From contig CANRJI010000054.1 in the NCBI GenBank assembly GCA_947630885.1, positions 1 to 6,892 of the forward strand: DNA of 6,892 bases, read 5' to 3'. A model generated the notes under the pieces. That model made no database searches. It worked only from the letters and a program-made list of their open reading frames with translations, and had not been told where the DNA came from. The first letter of the stretch is position 1. Each line of letters starts with the position of its first letter. The DNA is from an uncultured Bacilli bacterium. GTDB lineage: Bacteria; Bacillota_I; Bacilli_A; RF39; UBA660. Positions 1 through 5,993 of this stretch are shown here, in pieces. The position numbers were made by a program, and so were the translations under genes.

Positions 1-96
1 ATATCTAAAACTTTTTAATTTTACCTATTGACATTTACCAGATGTTCTTTATCTTGATTTAATTTTAACATAAATTAGAATTATTTACAATAGTTG

Positions 97-1752
97 TTAT
101 TGTTCAAAATAACTTCCTCCAATAAACTCTCGTAATATTGATGTTTTTGGAACATCTTCACTAGGTATTGGAAGAACATAATCAAGAAGTGAAAGCAAAC
201 GTTTAGCCGTTTCGTACTCATTATTATCAGGCCTTATAGTATATAATAATGGTTCAGCGTAAGACTTTAAAACAGCTAATTCGTAGGCTAAACTTGTATT
301 AAACATAACATCTGCATTATCTTGAAATGGGAAAACGTATTTTTCTTCACCATCGCGAACATCTCGCCAATTATTTAAAGTAATAGACGGATCATAACCA
401 CGAGTTCGATTATCTCTAACTATTCTTCTTAATAGTCTTAAGTCTGTCATACTAATACGGTTATCGTTATCTATATTTAAAAATGTTAAGGGACTTATGT
501 ATACTTTAAATTTTTTACTTCTAGGTATGTTAGTTAGTAATTCATCATTTAATGCATGCAAACCTTCAATTATCAATATTTCATTTTCTTTTAGTTCAAC
601 TGTTCTTTTGTACTCTTTTTTACCTTCAACAAAGTTAAAAGTGGGAACAATAACCTTGTGTCCTTTTAATATTTTACTTACTTGACTATCAAACAAGTCA
701 ACATCCACGGCTTTTAGTGATTCAAAATCCGGTTTTCCATTAGGGCCTAATGGAGTTTCACTTCTATTAAGGAAATAATCATCAATAGATAAATGAGTTG
801 GATTTAATCCTAGGCTTTTAAGGTATAATGATAGTTTCATAGAAGTTGTTGTTTTTCCTGAACTTGATGGCCCTGAAAGTAAAATAACTCGGTATGTATC
901 TTTATTTAAAACGATTTGTTCTGCAATACTTAGTAATTTATAGTCTTGCATTATTTCTGATAGCTGAATAATATCTCCGGCACGATTATGAGTTATATAA
1001 TCATTTAAATCTCCTAAATTATTTATATTTAAGTTATTGCCCCAATTTGAATATTCTTCCAAACTATTAAAATAATTTTCATGATGAGTATACTTGACTA
1101 CTTTGCCATTATCATAAATGGATGGCATTCTTACAACGATACCTTTATCCTGAATTAAAGATAAATCGAAATATTTTAATACTCTAGTATTGTTTGGGAG
1201 ATTACCTATGATGTAATTGTAGTTATCTTCTAATTTGTACAAAGTGACGTAATTAGAATTATTATAAAATAATATTTTTACTTTATCTTCACGACCGGAA
1301 CTTTTAAAGTATGAAATAGCTTCAGACTTAGTTGTATCAACTTTGATAAATGGTAATTCTTTACTTACTTTTTCTTTTATTAACTTTTTTATCTTGATAA
1401 GTTCTTCTGGCGTTACTATTTTATTTATTTGACAATATATGCCCTTATCGATGGAATATTTGACGGATATGATAGTGTCTTTAGGTAAAACTTCCATAGC
1501 GCATACTTCAAATAAATAGATTAAGCCTTTTTCATATACTTTATTTCCCTCCATCGTATTTATATCATATAATGATAGTGTTCCATTTTTGGTAATAGTT
1601 TCTTCTTCATCAATGATACGATTATTATATCGGGCAAAAACAATACCTAAAGGGTATTCATCTTTTAATTTTTCAATAATTTCTCTAAGCTTAATACCTT
1701 TAATAAATTCTTTTTTCTCGCCAGTTTCAAGCTTTAGAATAATTGTTTCCAT
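97..1752 (-). CDS. TGS-domain nucleoside kinase (uridine kinase-like), 551 aa
   Basis: Predicted cytosolic ATP/GTP-dependent kinase that would phosphorylate a nucleoside such as uridine for pyrimidine salvage; the exact substrate is not readable from sequence. Residues 1-62 look like a TGS domain, and about 75-215 resemble the second additional domain of threonyl-tRNA synthetase (for example LPFIKVDTTKSEAISYF near 133-149). The C-terminal kinase domain begins about residue 286, with the P-loop GPSSSGKTT at 294-302, LSIDDYF at 321-327 (substrate-side acid), IIEGLHAL at 394-401 and the Arg-rich RLLRRIVRDNRTRG at 439-452. Length and domain order fit the roughly 550-aa Firmicutes family carrying these fused tRNA-synthetase-like domains. 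The start is the ATG at 1752 because AGGAGG lies just upstream (about 1761-1766); a 26-codon extension to 1830 would run through the promoter and is rejected. The gene is divergent from clpP. No convincing terminator is seen after its stop. Confidence 0.9.
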   Translation of the reverse strand: METIILKLETGEKKEFIKGIKLREIIEKLKDEYPLGIVFARYNNRIIDEEETITKNGTLSLYDINTMEGNKVYEKGLIYLFEVCAMEVLPKDTIISVKYSIDKGIYCQINKIVTPEELIKIKKLIKEKVSKELPFIKVDTTKSEAISYFKSSGREDKVKILFYNNSNYVTLYKLEDNYNYIIGNLPNNTRVLKYFDLSLIQDKGIVVRMPSIYDNGKVVKYTHHENYFNSLEEYSNWGNNLNINNLGDLNDYITHNRAGDIIQLSEIMQDYKLLSIAEQIVLNKDTYRVILLSGPSSSGKTTTSMKLSLYLKSLGLNPTHLSIDDYFLNRSETPLGPNGKPDFESLKAVDVDLFDSQVSKILKGHKVIVPTFNFVEGKKEYKRTVELKENEILIIEGLHALNDELLTNIPRSKKFKVYISPLTFLNIDNDNRISMTDLRLLRRIVRDNRTRGYDPSITLNNWRDVRDGEEKYVFPFQDNADVMFNTSLAYELAVLKSYAEPLLYTIRPDNNEYETAKRLLSLLDYVLPIPSEDVPKTSILREFIGGSYFEQ

Positions 1753-1776
1753 TAGGTACCCCTCCTTTATTATATA

Positions 1777-1806
1777 ATTATAGCATAAAAAGGCTTTTTT
1801 TGTCAT
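1777..1806 (-). promoter_or_regulatory. Promoter of the nucleoside kinase gene
   Basis: Reading the minus strand, ATGACA (1806-1801, one mismatch to TTGACA) is followed by 18 bases and TATAAT (1782-1777), with TG one base before it (extended -10, TGCTATAAT). The predicted mRNA start is about 1770, giving a short leader that carries the AGGAGG ribosome binding site. The -35 lies inside the 110-bp divergent gap shared with clpP. Confidence 0.7.
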
Positions 1807-1819
1807 CCTTTTTTTCGTA

Positions 1820-1845
1820 TATAAAAGCATCCTATATATTATACT
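1820..1845 (+). promoter_or_regulatory. Possible clpP promoter region
   Basis: Two -10-like hexamers precede clpP: TATAAA at 1820-1825 and TATACT at 1840-1845. Neither has a good -35 at the right spacing. The second would start the mRNA at about 1852, cutting very close to the ribosome binding site, so the first is slightly preferred. No CtsR heptad repeat and no CIRCE inverted repeat was seen, so the usual heat-shock control of clpP in Firmicutes is not visible here. Confidence 0.3.
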
Positions 1846-1862
1846 ATTTTATAGGTGATATT

Positions 1863-2435
1863 ATGAATTTAATTCCAACAGTTATTGAAAAAAGTGATAT
1901 AGGAGAGAGAGCTTATGATATTTATTCAAGACTACTAAAAGATAGAATAATTATATTAAATGGAGAAATTACGGATAATAGTGCCAATGTTATAGTGGCA
2001 GAACTTCTTTACCTCGATAGTTTAAATAATAATGATATTAGTTTATATATTAATTCGCCAGGTGGAAGTATTACCGCTGGAATGGCGATATATGATACAA
2101 TTAATTTTATTAAAAGCGATGTTTCAACAATTTGTGTGGGAATGGCAGCATCGATGGCGGCCTTTATCTTAGCAACAGGAAAGATGGGGAAAAGATATAT
2201 TCTTCCAAATGCAGAAGTTATGATTCATCAGCCACTTGGAGGTGTTCAAGGACAAGCGACAGAAATTAAAATTGCAGCGGAAAGGATTTTAAAGTTAAAG
2301 AAAAAGCTTAATTTTATTTTAGCTTCTGTAACTGGTAAAGATGTAGATACGATTAATAATGATACGGAAAGAGATTATTTTATGGACAGTGATGAAGCAT
2401 TAGAATATGGAATTGTCGATAAAATATTAAAATAG
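1863..2435 (+). CDS. clpP: ATP-dependent Clp protease proteolytic subunit ClpP
   Basis: 190-aa serine peptidase that forms the tetradecameric proteolytic chamber working with ClpX or ClpC-type ATPases in the cytosol. The catalytic triad is complete: Ser97 in GMAASMAAF, His122 in MIHQP and Asp171 in ERDYFM, the same numbers as mature E. coli ClpP. The oxyanion/substrate-binding segment SPGGSITAG (65-73) and the handle-region motif GGVQGQATEI (126-135) are present. The start at 1863 has AGGTG at 1853-1857; translation from further upstream would add residues with no family counterpart. The N-terminus (MNLIPTVIEKS) matches the short form without a long propeptide. The gene stands alone: no clpX or tig is adjacent. 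It is divergent from the nucleoside kinase gene and convergent with the 385-aa membrane protein gene. Confidence 0.98.
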   Translation: MNLIPTVIEKSDIGERAYDIYSRLLKDRIIILNGEITDNSANVIVAELLYLDSLNNNDISLYINSPGGSITAGMAIYDTINFIKSDVSTICVGMAASMAAFILATGKMGKRYILPNAEVMIHQPLGGVQGQATEIKIAAERILKLKKKLNFILASVTGKDVDTINNDTERDYFMDSDEALEYGIVDKILK

Positions 2436-2467
2436 AACTACTTTGGTAGCAGTTCTATTTTTATTAT
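2431..2467. terminator. Shared bidirectional terminator after clpP
   Basis: Arms AATAGAAC (2431-2438) and GTTCTATT (2452-2459) pair perfectly, with a further TAC/GTA pairing inside and a small bulge, followed by TTTTA on the plus strand. The clpP stop codon (2433-2435) lies within the left arm. The minus-strand gene ends at 2464, so the same hairpin probably ends that transcript too, although its T-run in that direction is weaker (TTAATATTTT). Confidence 0.75.
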
Positions 2468-3621
2468 TCAACTTTAGTATTACCTGTTTTGGTGTATCCT
2501 TCAACATAACTTTCGGTTGACCAAATAACATCTCGATTAGTAATTATGTAACGATAGTATGGTATTGCTTCATATAATTCTTCTGGCTTAGTGTCGCTAA
2601 TTTCGTCAGAAGCAAATTTTACTTTTACTTTTAAAGGAATTAAATAAAATTCATCCTTTAATTTGCTATCGTAAAATTCGGATACATTACTAAATTCATT
2701 TAAAGTTATTTTTATATCAATATAGAAAGAACCTTTACGGTAATATGGTAATAATTTATATGTAAAGTTATTTTCTCTGAGAGCATATTTATCGATATCT
2801 GTAATTTCCGACTCTAATTTTATTCCTTTAGATGTTGAAACGCCATCTCTCTTCTGATATAAAACACTATCCTTTGAAAGATAGTTAGTAACTTCTTCAA
2901 TGGTAGTAAAATAATATTTACTATTAGGAACTTTGTCTAATTTTAAGGTATAGGTTACTTCCTTGTCACCTTTTTTGATAGCTCCTACTGTGTAATATGT
3001 TGCATAATCAATTCCATAGTATTCATATCTATTCTCAATATTTGTTCCAGTTTTTGAACCACGCATCCATTTAGAATAAGTGGTTGTTTCTTTGGCATAT
3101 TCATAATAAGTAACTGCGGTTGTACTACTGCTATTGTTGCTATTATTACTATTGTTATTATCACTGTTGTCAGAATTTGATTGCTCATTATTTTGATTGG
3201 AAACATTACAGTTTCGACAATCTTTTAGCGAGAAGTCTTTTTTTATTGTGTCTTTTTCTTTACCACATACTAGAGTAGTCGTTACTACGTATTTGGACTT
3301 TTCTCTCGTAATTTCAGAGTAACTTTTCTTAGTATCACATGTTTTTCCTTCTTCACTATTTGCGGAAACAATTAATTCCTTTTGAATTAACTCTCCTAAA
3401 GTAATTTTCATACTCTTACCTTTTTCTAATGGTAAATCAACTGTTTTAAAATACTCGATGGCAACAGTTTCCATGTTGTTTATGTTATCAGTAAATGTTT
3501 TGGACTTTTTACCAGTATTTAGTGCTTTGGAAACAAGCCAAATTATTATTAATGCAAATATAAAGACTATAATGGCTCTAATAAAAACACTTAACCAATT
3601 TATTTTTTTTCCACTTTCCAT
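2464..3621 (-). CDS. Hypothetical membrane-anchored protein with Asn/Ser-rich linker, 385 aa
   Basis: No family is recognised with confidence. One hydrophobic segment (about residues 10-31) follows a short basic N-terminus and probably anchors the protein, with the rest likely outside the cell; basic residues after the segment make topology uncertain. Residues about 45-138 form a small domain with four cysteines (C95, C119, C135 and C138, the last two as CRNC). A low-complexity linker of Asn, Ser and Asp spans about 141-167. The 170-385 region is rich in Tyr, Lys and beta-prone stretches and contains a similar motif near its start and end: YYEY...W...TG at 172-192 and YYRY...W...TG at 355-380. 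The ATG at 3621 is chosen because GGGAGG lies just upstream; a longer start at 3663 would overlap the preceding 43-aa gene. The layout suggests a cell-surface or envelope protein; an atypical pseudopilin-like protein is another possibility. Confidence 0.75.
   Translation of the reverse strand: MESGKKINWLSVFIRAIIVFIFALIIIWLVSKALNTGKKSKTFTDNINNMETVAIEYFKTVDLPLEKGKSMKITLGELIQKELIVSANSEEGKTCDTKKSYSEITREKSKYVVTTTLVCGKEKDTIKKDFSLKDCRNCNVSNQNNEQSNSDNSDNNNSNNSNNSSSTTAVTYYEYAKETTTYSKWMRGSKTGTNIENRYEYYGIDYATYYTVGAIKKGDKEVTYTLKLDKVPNSKYYFTTIEEVTNYLSKDSVLYQKRDGVSTSKGIKLESEITDIDKYALRENNFTYKLLPYYRKGSFYIDIKITLNEFSNVSEFYDSKLKDEFYLIPLKVKVKFASDEISDTKPEELYEAIPYYRYIITNRDVIWSTESYVEGYTKTGNTKVE
3118..3201 (-). repeat. 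Low-complexity Asn/Ser codon tract
   Basis: This segment of the 385-aa protein gene is a degenerate run of AAT/AAC and AGT/AGC codons, giving a flexible Asn/Ser/Asp linker (residues about 141-168). Such simple triplet tracts can expand or contract by slippage, so linker length may differ between strains. Confidence 0.7.
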
Positions 3622-3637
3622 ATTAACCTCCCTATAT

Positions 3638-3769
3638 TTAGAAAATATGATATGCTTCCTCAATAAGAATTATGAGACATAGAATTAATAAAAATATTGT
3701 TATGATAACATATTGGATAATTTTATTTATTTCTTTTATTAATTCAGTTATTTTTAATTCCGTAAGCAT
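3638..3769 (-). CDS. Small single-pass membrane protein, 43 aa
   Basis: This short gene fills the gap between the Smr gene and the 385-aa protein gene. Its product starts MLTELKITELIKEINKI, an amphipathic charged segment, followed by a strongly hydrophobic stretch at about residues 17-36 and an acidic tail EEAYHIF; an N-in, C-out single-pass protein is likely. Support for it being real: a good Shine-Dalgarno AGGGAAGG (about 3776-3783) at correct spacing to the ATG at 3769, a near-consensus promoter directly upstream, and a TAA stop 16 bases before the ATG of the next gene, whose ribosome binding site sits in that gap. It is probably cotranscribed with the 385-aa membrane protein and may be a small partner of it. 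No family is recognised. Confidence 0.7.
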   Translation of the reverse strand: MLTELKITELIKEINKIIQYVIITIFLLILCLIILIEEAYHIF

Positions 3770-3796
3770 ATGTTACCTTCCCTAAAATTGCTTTTT

Positions 3797-3825
3797 ATTA
3801 TAGCATAGTGGTTATTCCTTGTCAA
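3797..3825 (-). promoter_or_regulatory. Consensus promoter for the 43-aa / 385-aa gene pair
   Basis: On the minus strand a perfect TTGACA (3825-3820), a 17-base spacer and a perfect TATAAT (3802-3797) are seen, with an extended -10 TG as well. The -35 lies inside the last codons (Ile-Asp-Lys) of the Smr protein gene. It is the closest match to the SigA consensus in the window, so the pair is probably strongly and constitutively transcribed. Confidence 0.85.
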
Positions 3826-4078
3826 TATTTAAATAGGCAATTGTGCAACCATCATTACTATTCATTGTGTGATATTTGATAACTTCTTTTCGCAGATGCA
3901 GGGCTTCATGAACGGCTTTTTTAACAATTCCCATTCCTTTTCCATGAACTATTAAAACTTGGCTATTTTTAAGGATTAAACTATCGTTAATGAAATCATT
4001 CGTGGCTACTTTAGCGCTATTGGCATCATATCCATGTAAATCGATTGATGGAAAGCTTTTCGTAAATATATCATCCAT
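3812..4078 (-). CDS. Stand-alone Smr (MutS2 C-terminal-like) domain protein, 88 aa
   Basis: The whole protein is a single Smr domain. The opening motif IDLHGY (12-17) matches the LDLHG signature, and VHGKGMG (44-50) matches the HGKG.G signature. The end, SNDGCTIAYL (74-83), corresponds to the usual glycine-containing turn plus final strand. Smr domains, as in MutS2, bind nucleic acid and often have endonuclease activity, in recent work mainly linked to rescue of collided ribosomes by mRNA cleavage or ribosome splitting; which applies to this solo version is not known. It lacks the MutS ATPase and is far shorter than MutS2. ATG at 4078 has GGAGG (about 4085-4089) upstream. It has its own promoter after the histidine kinase terminator, and no terminator is visible before the next promoter, so readthrough into the two downstream genes is likely. 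Confidence 0.88.
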   Translation of the reverse strand: MDDIFTKSFPSIDLHGYDANSAKVATNDFINDSLILKNSQVLIVHGKGMGIVKKAVHEALHLRKEVIKYHTMNSNDGCTIAYLNIDKE

Positions 4079-4104
4079 AAGTTCCTCCGTTTAATGTTAC
4101 TATT

Positions 4105-4113
4105 ATTATATCA
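4105..4113 (-). promoter_or_regulatory. Extended -10 promoter of the Smr gene
   Basis: TGATATAAT on the minus strand (4113-4105) is a perfect extended -10. The -35 position holds only a weak TTTAAA-like hexamer. It lies about 27 bases before the Smr start codon and just downstream of the histidine kinase terminator. Confidence 0.55.
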
Positions 4114-4129
4114 TTTTTGCCAAATAATT

Positions 4130-4165
4130 TAAAGATTTAAAAACGATGCATAGTTTTGCATCGTT
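4130..4165 (-). terminator. Terminator of the histidine kinase gene
   Basis: Perfect 9-bp arms AACGATGCA (4142-4150) and TGCATCGTT (4157-4165) enclose a 6-base loop. On the minus strand the stem is followed by TTTTTAAATCTTT. The kinase stop codon (4166-4164) overlaps the first arm. Confidence 0.88.
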
Positions 4166-5402
4166 AGGCATAGGGAAGCTTAATCGTGGCTTTGGTTCCT
4201 TTATTTAGTTCGGAAGTATATATTAGTTCTCCATGGTGAGCTTCGACTATTTCGTTTGATAGAGAGACACCTAATCCTGTTCCATTCTTTTTGGTAGTAT
4301 AGAACATTTCTTTCAATTTTGATAGGTCTTCTTTATTCATACCAATACCATTATCTTCAATGACTATTTCAAGATATTTTTTATGGATAATTGGATAAAT
4401 ATCTATTTTTCCTTTATCTTTAATGGCTTCTAGGCTATTCTTAAGAAGATTAACAATTACTTGTTTTAACCTTTCGTAGTCCCCCAAAAAATAAATATCT
4501 TCTTCAAGGTTATCTCGATAGGAAAATTTTATATTTTTGGAATTGATTATGATCTTGAAAGAATCATATATGTCTTCAAGAAAATAACTCAAGTCTATCT
4601 GTTCTTTGGATAACTTTATTTTATTAAATTCAACAAAGTCACTTATAATATTTAAACTTCGACTTATTTCTTGTCTCATGATGGAAAGATATTTTTCTGA
4701 TTTGGTGCGATTATCCAAATCAATCATATCTAAATATCCTTGACAGACAGCAAGAGGATTTTTAATTTCATGGGTTAATTTGAAAAGAGCTTCCTTTACC
4801 ATCTTATCTTTTTCTAAAATTTTGATTGACTTGTTTAGTGATTCTACTCTCTCAATTATTTTAAAAATATAGAGAGAAAAGAAAGTAGCAAAGTAATAAG
4901 CAAAAGATAGAGCAATCATTAAGATGAAATTGTTAATTGATATATTTGCAATTTGAAAACAATATTCAAATGATAAGAAGAAGCCTTGTAATACGGCAAT
5001 ACAAAGAATGAAGCCATCGATGCTTAACTTTTTTCTTCCAGCACAAGAATATAGTATAAAGTATGAAGCATATTTGATGATAGCGATAATATATAGGGTA
5101 TCAAAGATGAAATAGCAATAGATAATATTTATTAAAGATAATATGATTGCTAAGGCTGAATCTTTTTTCAGATAGGCGATAACAATAGGGATATTACAAA
5201 ATAACATTATTTTGCTATTTTGATTGATGTAACCAAATCTTAAACATAAGTATAGTGAAGTAAAAAGACATACTGTTAATATGATGCTATTTCTTGATTT
5301 ACTACTATCTTCTTGATGACATACCAAAACGAGATATAGTAATAAGGGAAATAAAATTAATATTAAGTCTAATATAATACTTTCAATTAATGAAAAACTC
5401 AT
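4164..5402 (-). CDS. Multi-pass membrane sensor histidine kinase (KinB-like layout), 412 aa
   Basis: Membrane sensor kinase that autophosphorylates on His and passes phosphate to a response regulator. Six to seven hydrophobic segments fill residues 7-181 with almost no extracytoplasmic loop, so the signal is probably sensed in or near the membrane. A coiled stretch (182-205) leads to the H-box LTHEIKNP with His211. The catalytic domain has the N-box QVIVNLLKNSLEAI (314-327), G1 EDNGIGM (349-355), F-box FYTT (367-370) and G2 GTGLG (374-378), all intact. The HisKA-type HEIKNP box separates it from AgrC-type HPK10 kinases. Layout resembles KinB-type sporulation kinases and other orphan HisKA sensors. 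ATG at 5402 is preferred over an adjacent TTG because AAGGTGA is then well spaced. No response regulator is adjacent. Its upstream region holds three tandem 0A-like boxes, suggesting control by Spo0A and possibly that Spo0A or a phosphorelay is its target. Confidence 0.92.
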   Translation of the reverse strand: MSFSLIESIILDLILILFPLLLYLVLVCHQEDSSKSRNSIILTVCLFTSLYLCLRFGYINQNSKIMLFCNIPIVIAYLKKDSALAIILSLINIIYCYFIFDTLYIIAIIKYASYFILYSCAGRKKLSIDGFILCIAVLQGFFLSFEYCFQIANISINNFILMIALSFAYYFATFFSLYIFKIIERVESLNKSIKILEKDKMVKEALFKLTHEIKNPLAVCQGYLDMIDLDNRTKSEKYLSIMRQEISRSLNIISDFVEFNKIKLSKEQIDLSYFLEDIYDSFKIIINSKNIKFSYRDNLEEDIYFLGDYERLKQVIVNLLKNSLEAIKDKGKIDIYPIIHKKYLEIVIEDNGIGMNKEDLSKLKEMFYTTKKNGTGLGVSLSNEIVEAHHGELIYTSELNKGTKATIKLPYA

Positions 5403-5435
5403 CAAATCACCTTGCTTCTTTTTTTAATTAAGTAT

Positions 5436-5441
5436 ATTATA
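5436..5441 (-). promoter_or_regulatory. -10 element of the histidine kinase promoter
   Basis: TATAAT on the minus strand, about 34 bases before the kinase ATG. The -35 position (5459-5464, CAAATC) does not match consensus and lies across the first two 0A-like boxes, the geometry expected of an activator-dependent promoter. Confidence 0.6.
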
Positions 5442-5452
5442 TCTTCCTTAAA

Positions 5453-5479
5453 TGTCGAGATTTGTCGAATTTTGTCGAA
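5453..5479 (-). promoter_or_regulatory. Three tandem Spo0A-like (0A) boxes
   Basis: Plus-strand heptamers TGTCGAG (5453-5459), TGTCGAA (5463-5469) and TGTCGAA (5473-5479) are spaced by exactly 3 bases, a 10-bp period. The known Spo0A box is TGTCGAA (TTCGACA on the other strand), and Spo0A dimers bind head-to-tail boxes with this 3-base gap. Two boxes are exact and one has a single mismatch. They cover the -35 region and upstream of the kinase promoter, consistent with activation (or autoregulation) by Spo0A. Confidence 0.6.
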
Positions 5480-5518
5480 AAAAAGAACTTTTTGTCATTT
5501 TTTGAAAAAGTTCTTTTT
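5478..5518 (-). terminator. Terminator of the EIIB-like gene
   Basis: Perfect 14-base inverted repeat: 5480-5493 (AAAAAGAACTTTTT) and 5505-5518 (AAAAAGTTCTTTTT) with an 11-base loop. On the minus strand the stem ends in a seven-T tract that runs directly into the outermost 0A-like box. The stop codon of the EIIB-like gene (5519-5517) overlaps the first arm. Confidence 0.85.
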
Positions 5519-5831
5519 ATTTTAATTCATCAATATATTTTTTTAATTTTTTAGCATCAGGTCCTAAAACAATTTTGAGTTGATCATCGATTTCAACAAC
5601 TCCTTTTGCTCCCATTTTAAGAATGCCTTCTTTATTTACTTTCGTTATATCTTTTAAAGTTACTTTAAATCTAGACATATCAACTTCAGTATCAAGAATA
5701 TTTTCCTTGCCACCAAGAAGTTCAACTAATTTATTTAATTCAAATTTTAAATCTTTTTTACTCATTTTTACAATTGATAAGGCTATTATTAATAATACCG
5801 CCACGATAATTATATATTGATATGTTTCCAT
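5517..5831 (-). CDS. Membrane-anchored EIIB-like PTS domain with Cys replaced by Asp, 104 aa
   Basis: Residues about 6-21 are a hydrophobic anchor followed by basic residues (KMSKKDLK), placing the C-terminal domain in the cytoplasm. Residues about 28-104 match the EIIB domain of glucose/N-acetylglucosamine PTS permeases: LGGKENI (39-45), SRFKVTLKD (53-61), the MGAKGVV segment (73-79) and LKIVLGPDAKKL (85-96). In active EIIB the motif is D-x-C-x-TR with the Cys phosphorylated by EIIA; here the aligned residue is Asp51 (codon GAT) while the Arg after it (Arg54) is kept. No EIIC or EIIA is fused or adjacent, and the TM anchor is too short for a transporter. Sugar transport is therefore unlikely; a regulatory or scaffold role, perhaps mimicking phospho-EIIB, is inference. 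The ATG at 5831 has GAGGTGAT well spaced upstream. It is a single-gene transcript with its own promoter and terminator. Confidence 0.8.
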   Translation of the reverse strand: METYQYIIIVAVLLIIALSIVKMSKKDLKFELNKLVELLGGKENILDTEVDMSRFKVTLKDITKVNKEGILKMGAKGVVEIDDQLKIVLGPDAKKLKKYIDELK

Positions 5832-5850
5832 GCAATATCACCTCTATTTC

Positions 5851-5879
5851 ATTATACTACTTTTTCATAATTATCACAA
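5851..5879 (-). promoter_or_regulatory. Promoter of the EIIB-like gene
   Basis: On the minus strand TTGTGA (5879-5874), a 17-base spacer and TATAAT (5856-5851) precede the GAGGTGAT ribosome binding site. It points away from the agrB promoter within the 209-bp divergent gap. No catabolite-response element (cre) was recognised. Confidence 0.65.
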
Positions 5880-5896
5880 GGAGAAAATATTAAGTG

Positions 5897-5933
5897 GCAA
5901 AAGTTAATTTTACCATGTTCATTTTTCTTTTGC
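5897..5933. repeat. Inverted repeat in the agrB / EIIB-like divergent gap
   Basis: GCAAAAG (5897-5903) and CTTTTGC (5927-5933) are exact inverted copies 23 bases apart, each followed by a GTTAA word in the same direction (5903-5907 and 5934-5938). There is no T-run, so it is not a terminator. An operator is possible, but a 7-base dyad in AT-rich DNA is weak evidence. Confidence 0.3.
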
Positions 5934-5993
5934 GTTAACCAATAGATAATTATTTGGATGAATCTTATTTAAACATTTTGATTTATGGAAATT

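Noticed and set aside
28..33. TTGACA near the left edge as a plus-strand promoter.
   Set aside because: No -10 hexamer follows at 16-18 bases, and the only gene downstream runs the other way. The first 96 bases otherwise show only a weak CAATA/TATTG hairpin without a T-run.
1785..1803. AAAAAGGCTTTTTTT as a small terminator in the kinase/clpP gap.
   Set aside because: The stem would be only A-T pairs with a tiny loop, and no transcript is expected to end between two divergent genes.
1753..1862. CtsR or CIRCE heat-shock operator upstream of clpP.
   Set aside because: No GGTCAAA-type tandem heptads and no TTAGCACTC/GAGTGCTAA dyad are present.
2985..3206. Minus-strand 73-codon frame inside the 385-aa gene.
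   Set aside because: It is an out-of-frame shadow created by the repetitive Asn/Ser codon tract.
3213..3219. Another TTCGACA (0A-box-like) heptamer.
   Set aside because: It is single and inside the coding sequence of the 385-aa protein, where codons for Asp-Cys-Arg explain it.
4164..5402. The histidine kinase as AgrC, the receptor for the nearby AgrD peptide.
   Set aside because: Its H-box is HEIKNP (HisKA type) with standard N, G1, F and G2 boxes, whereas AgrC is an HPK10 kinase with a different His motif; it is also on the opposite strand with its own promoter.
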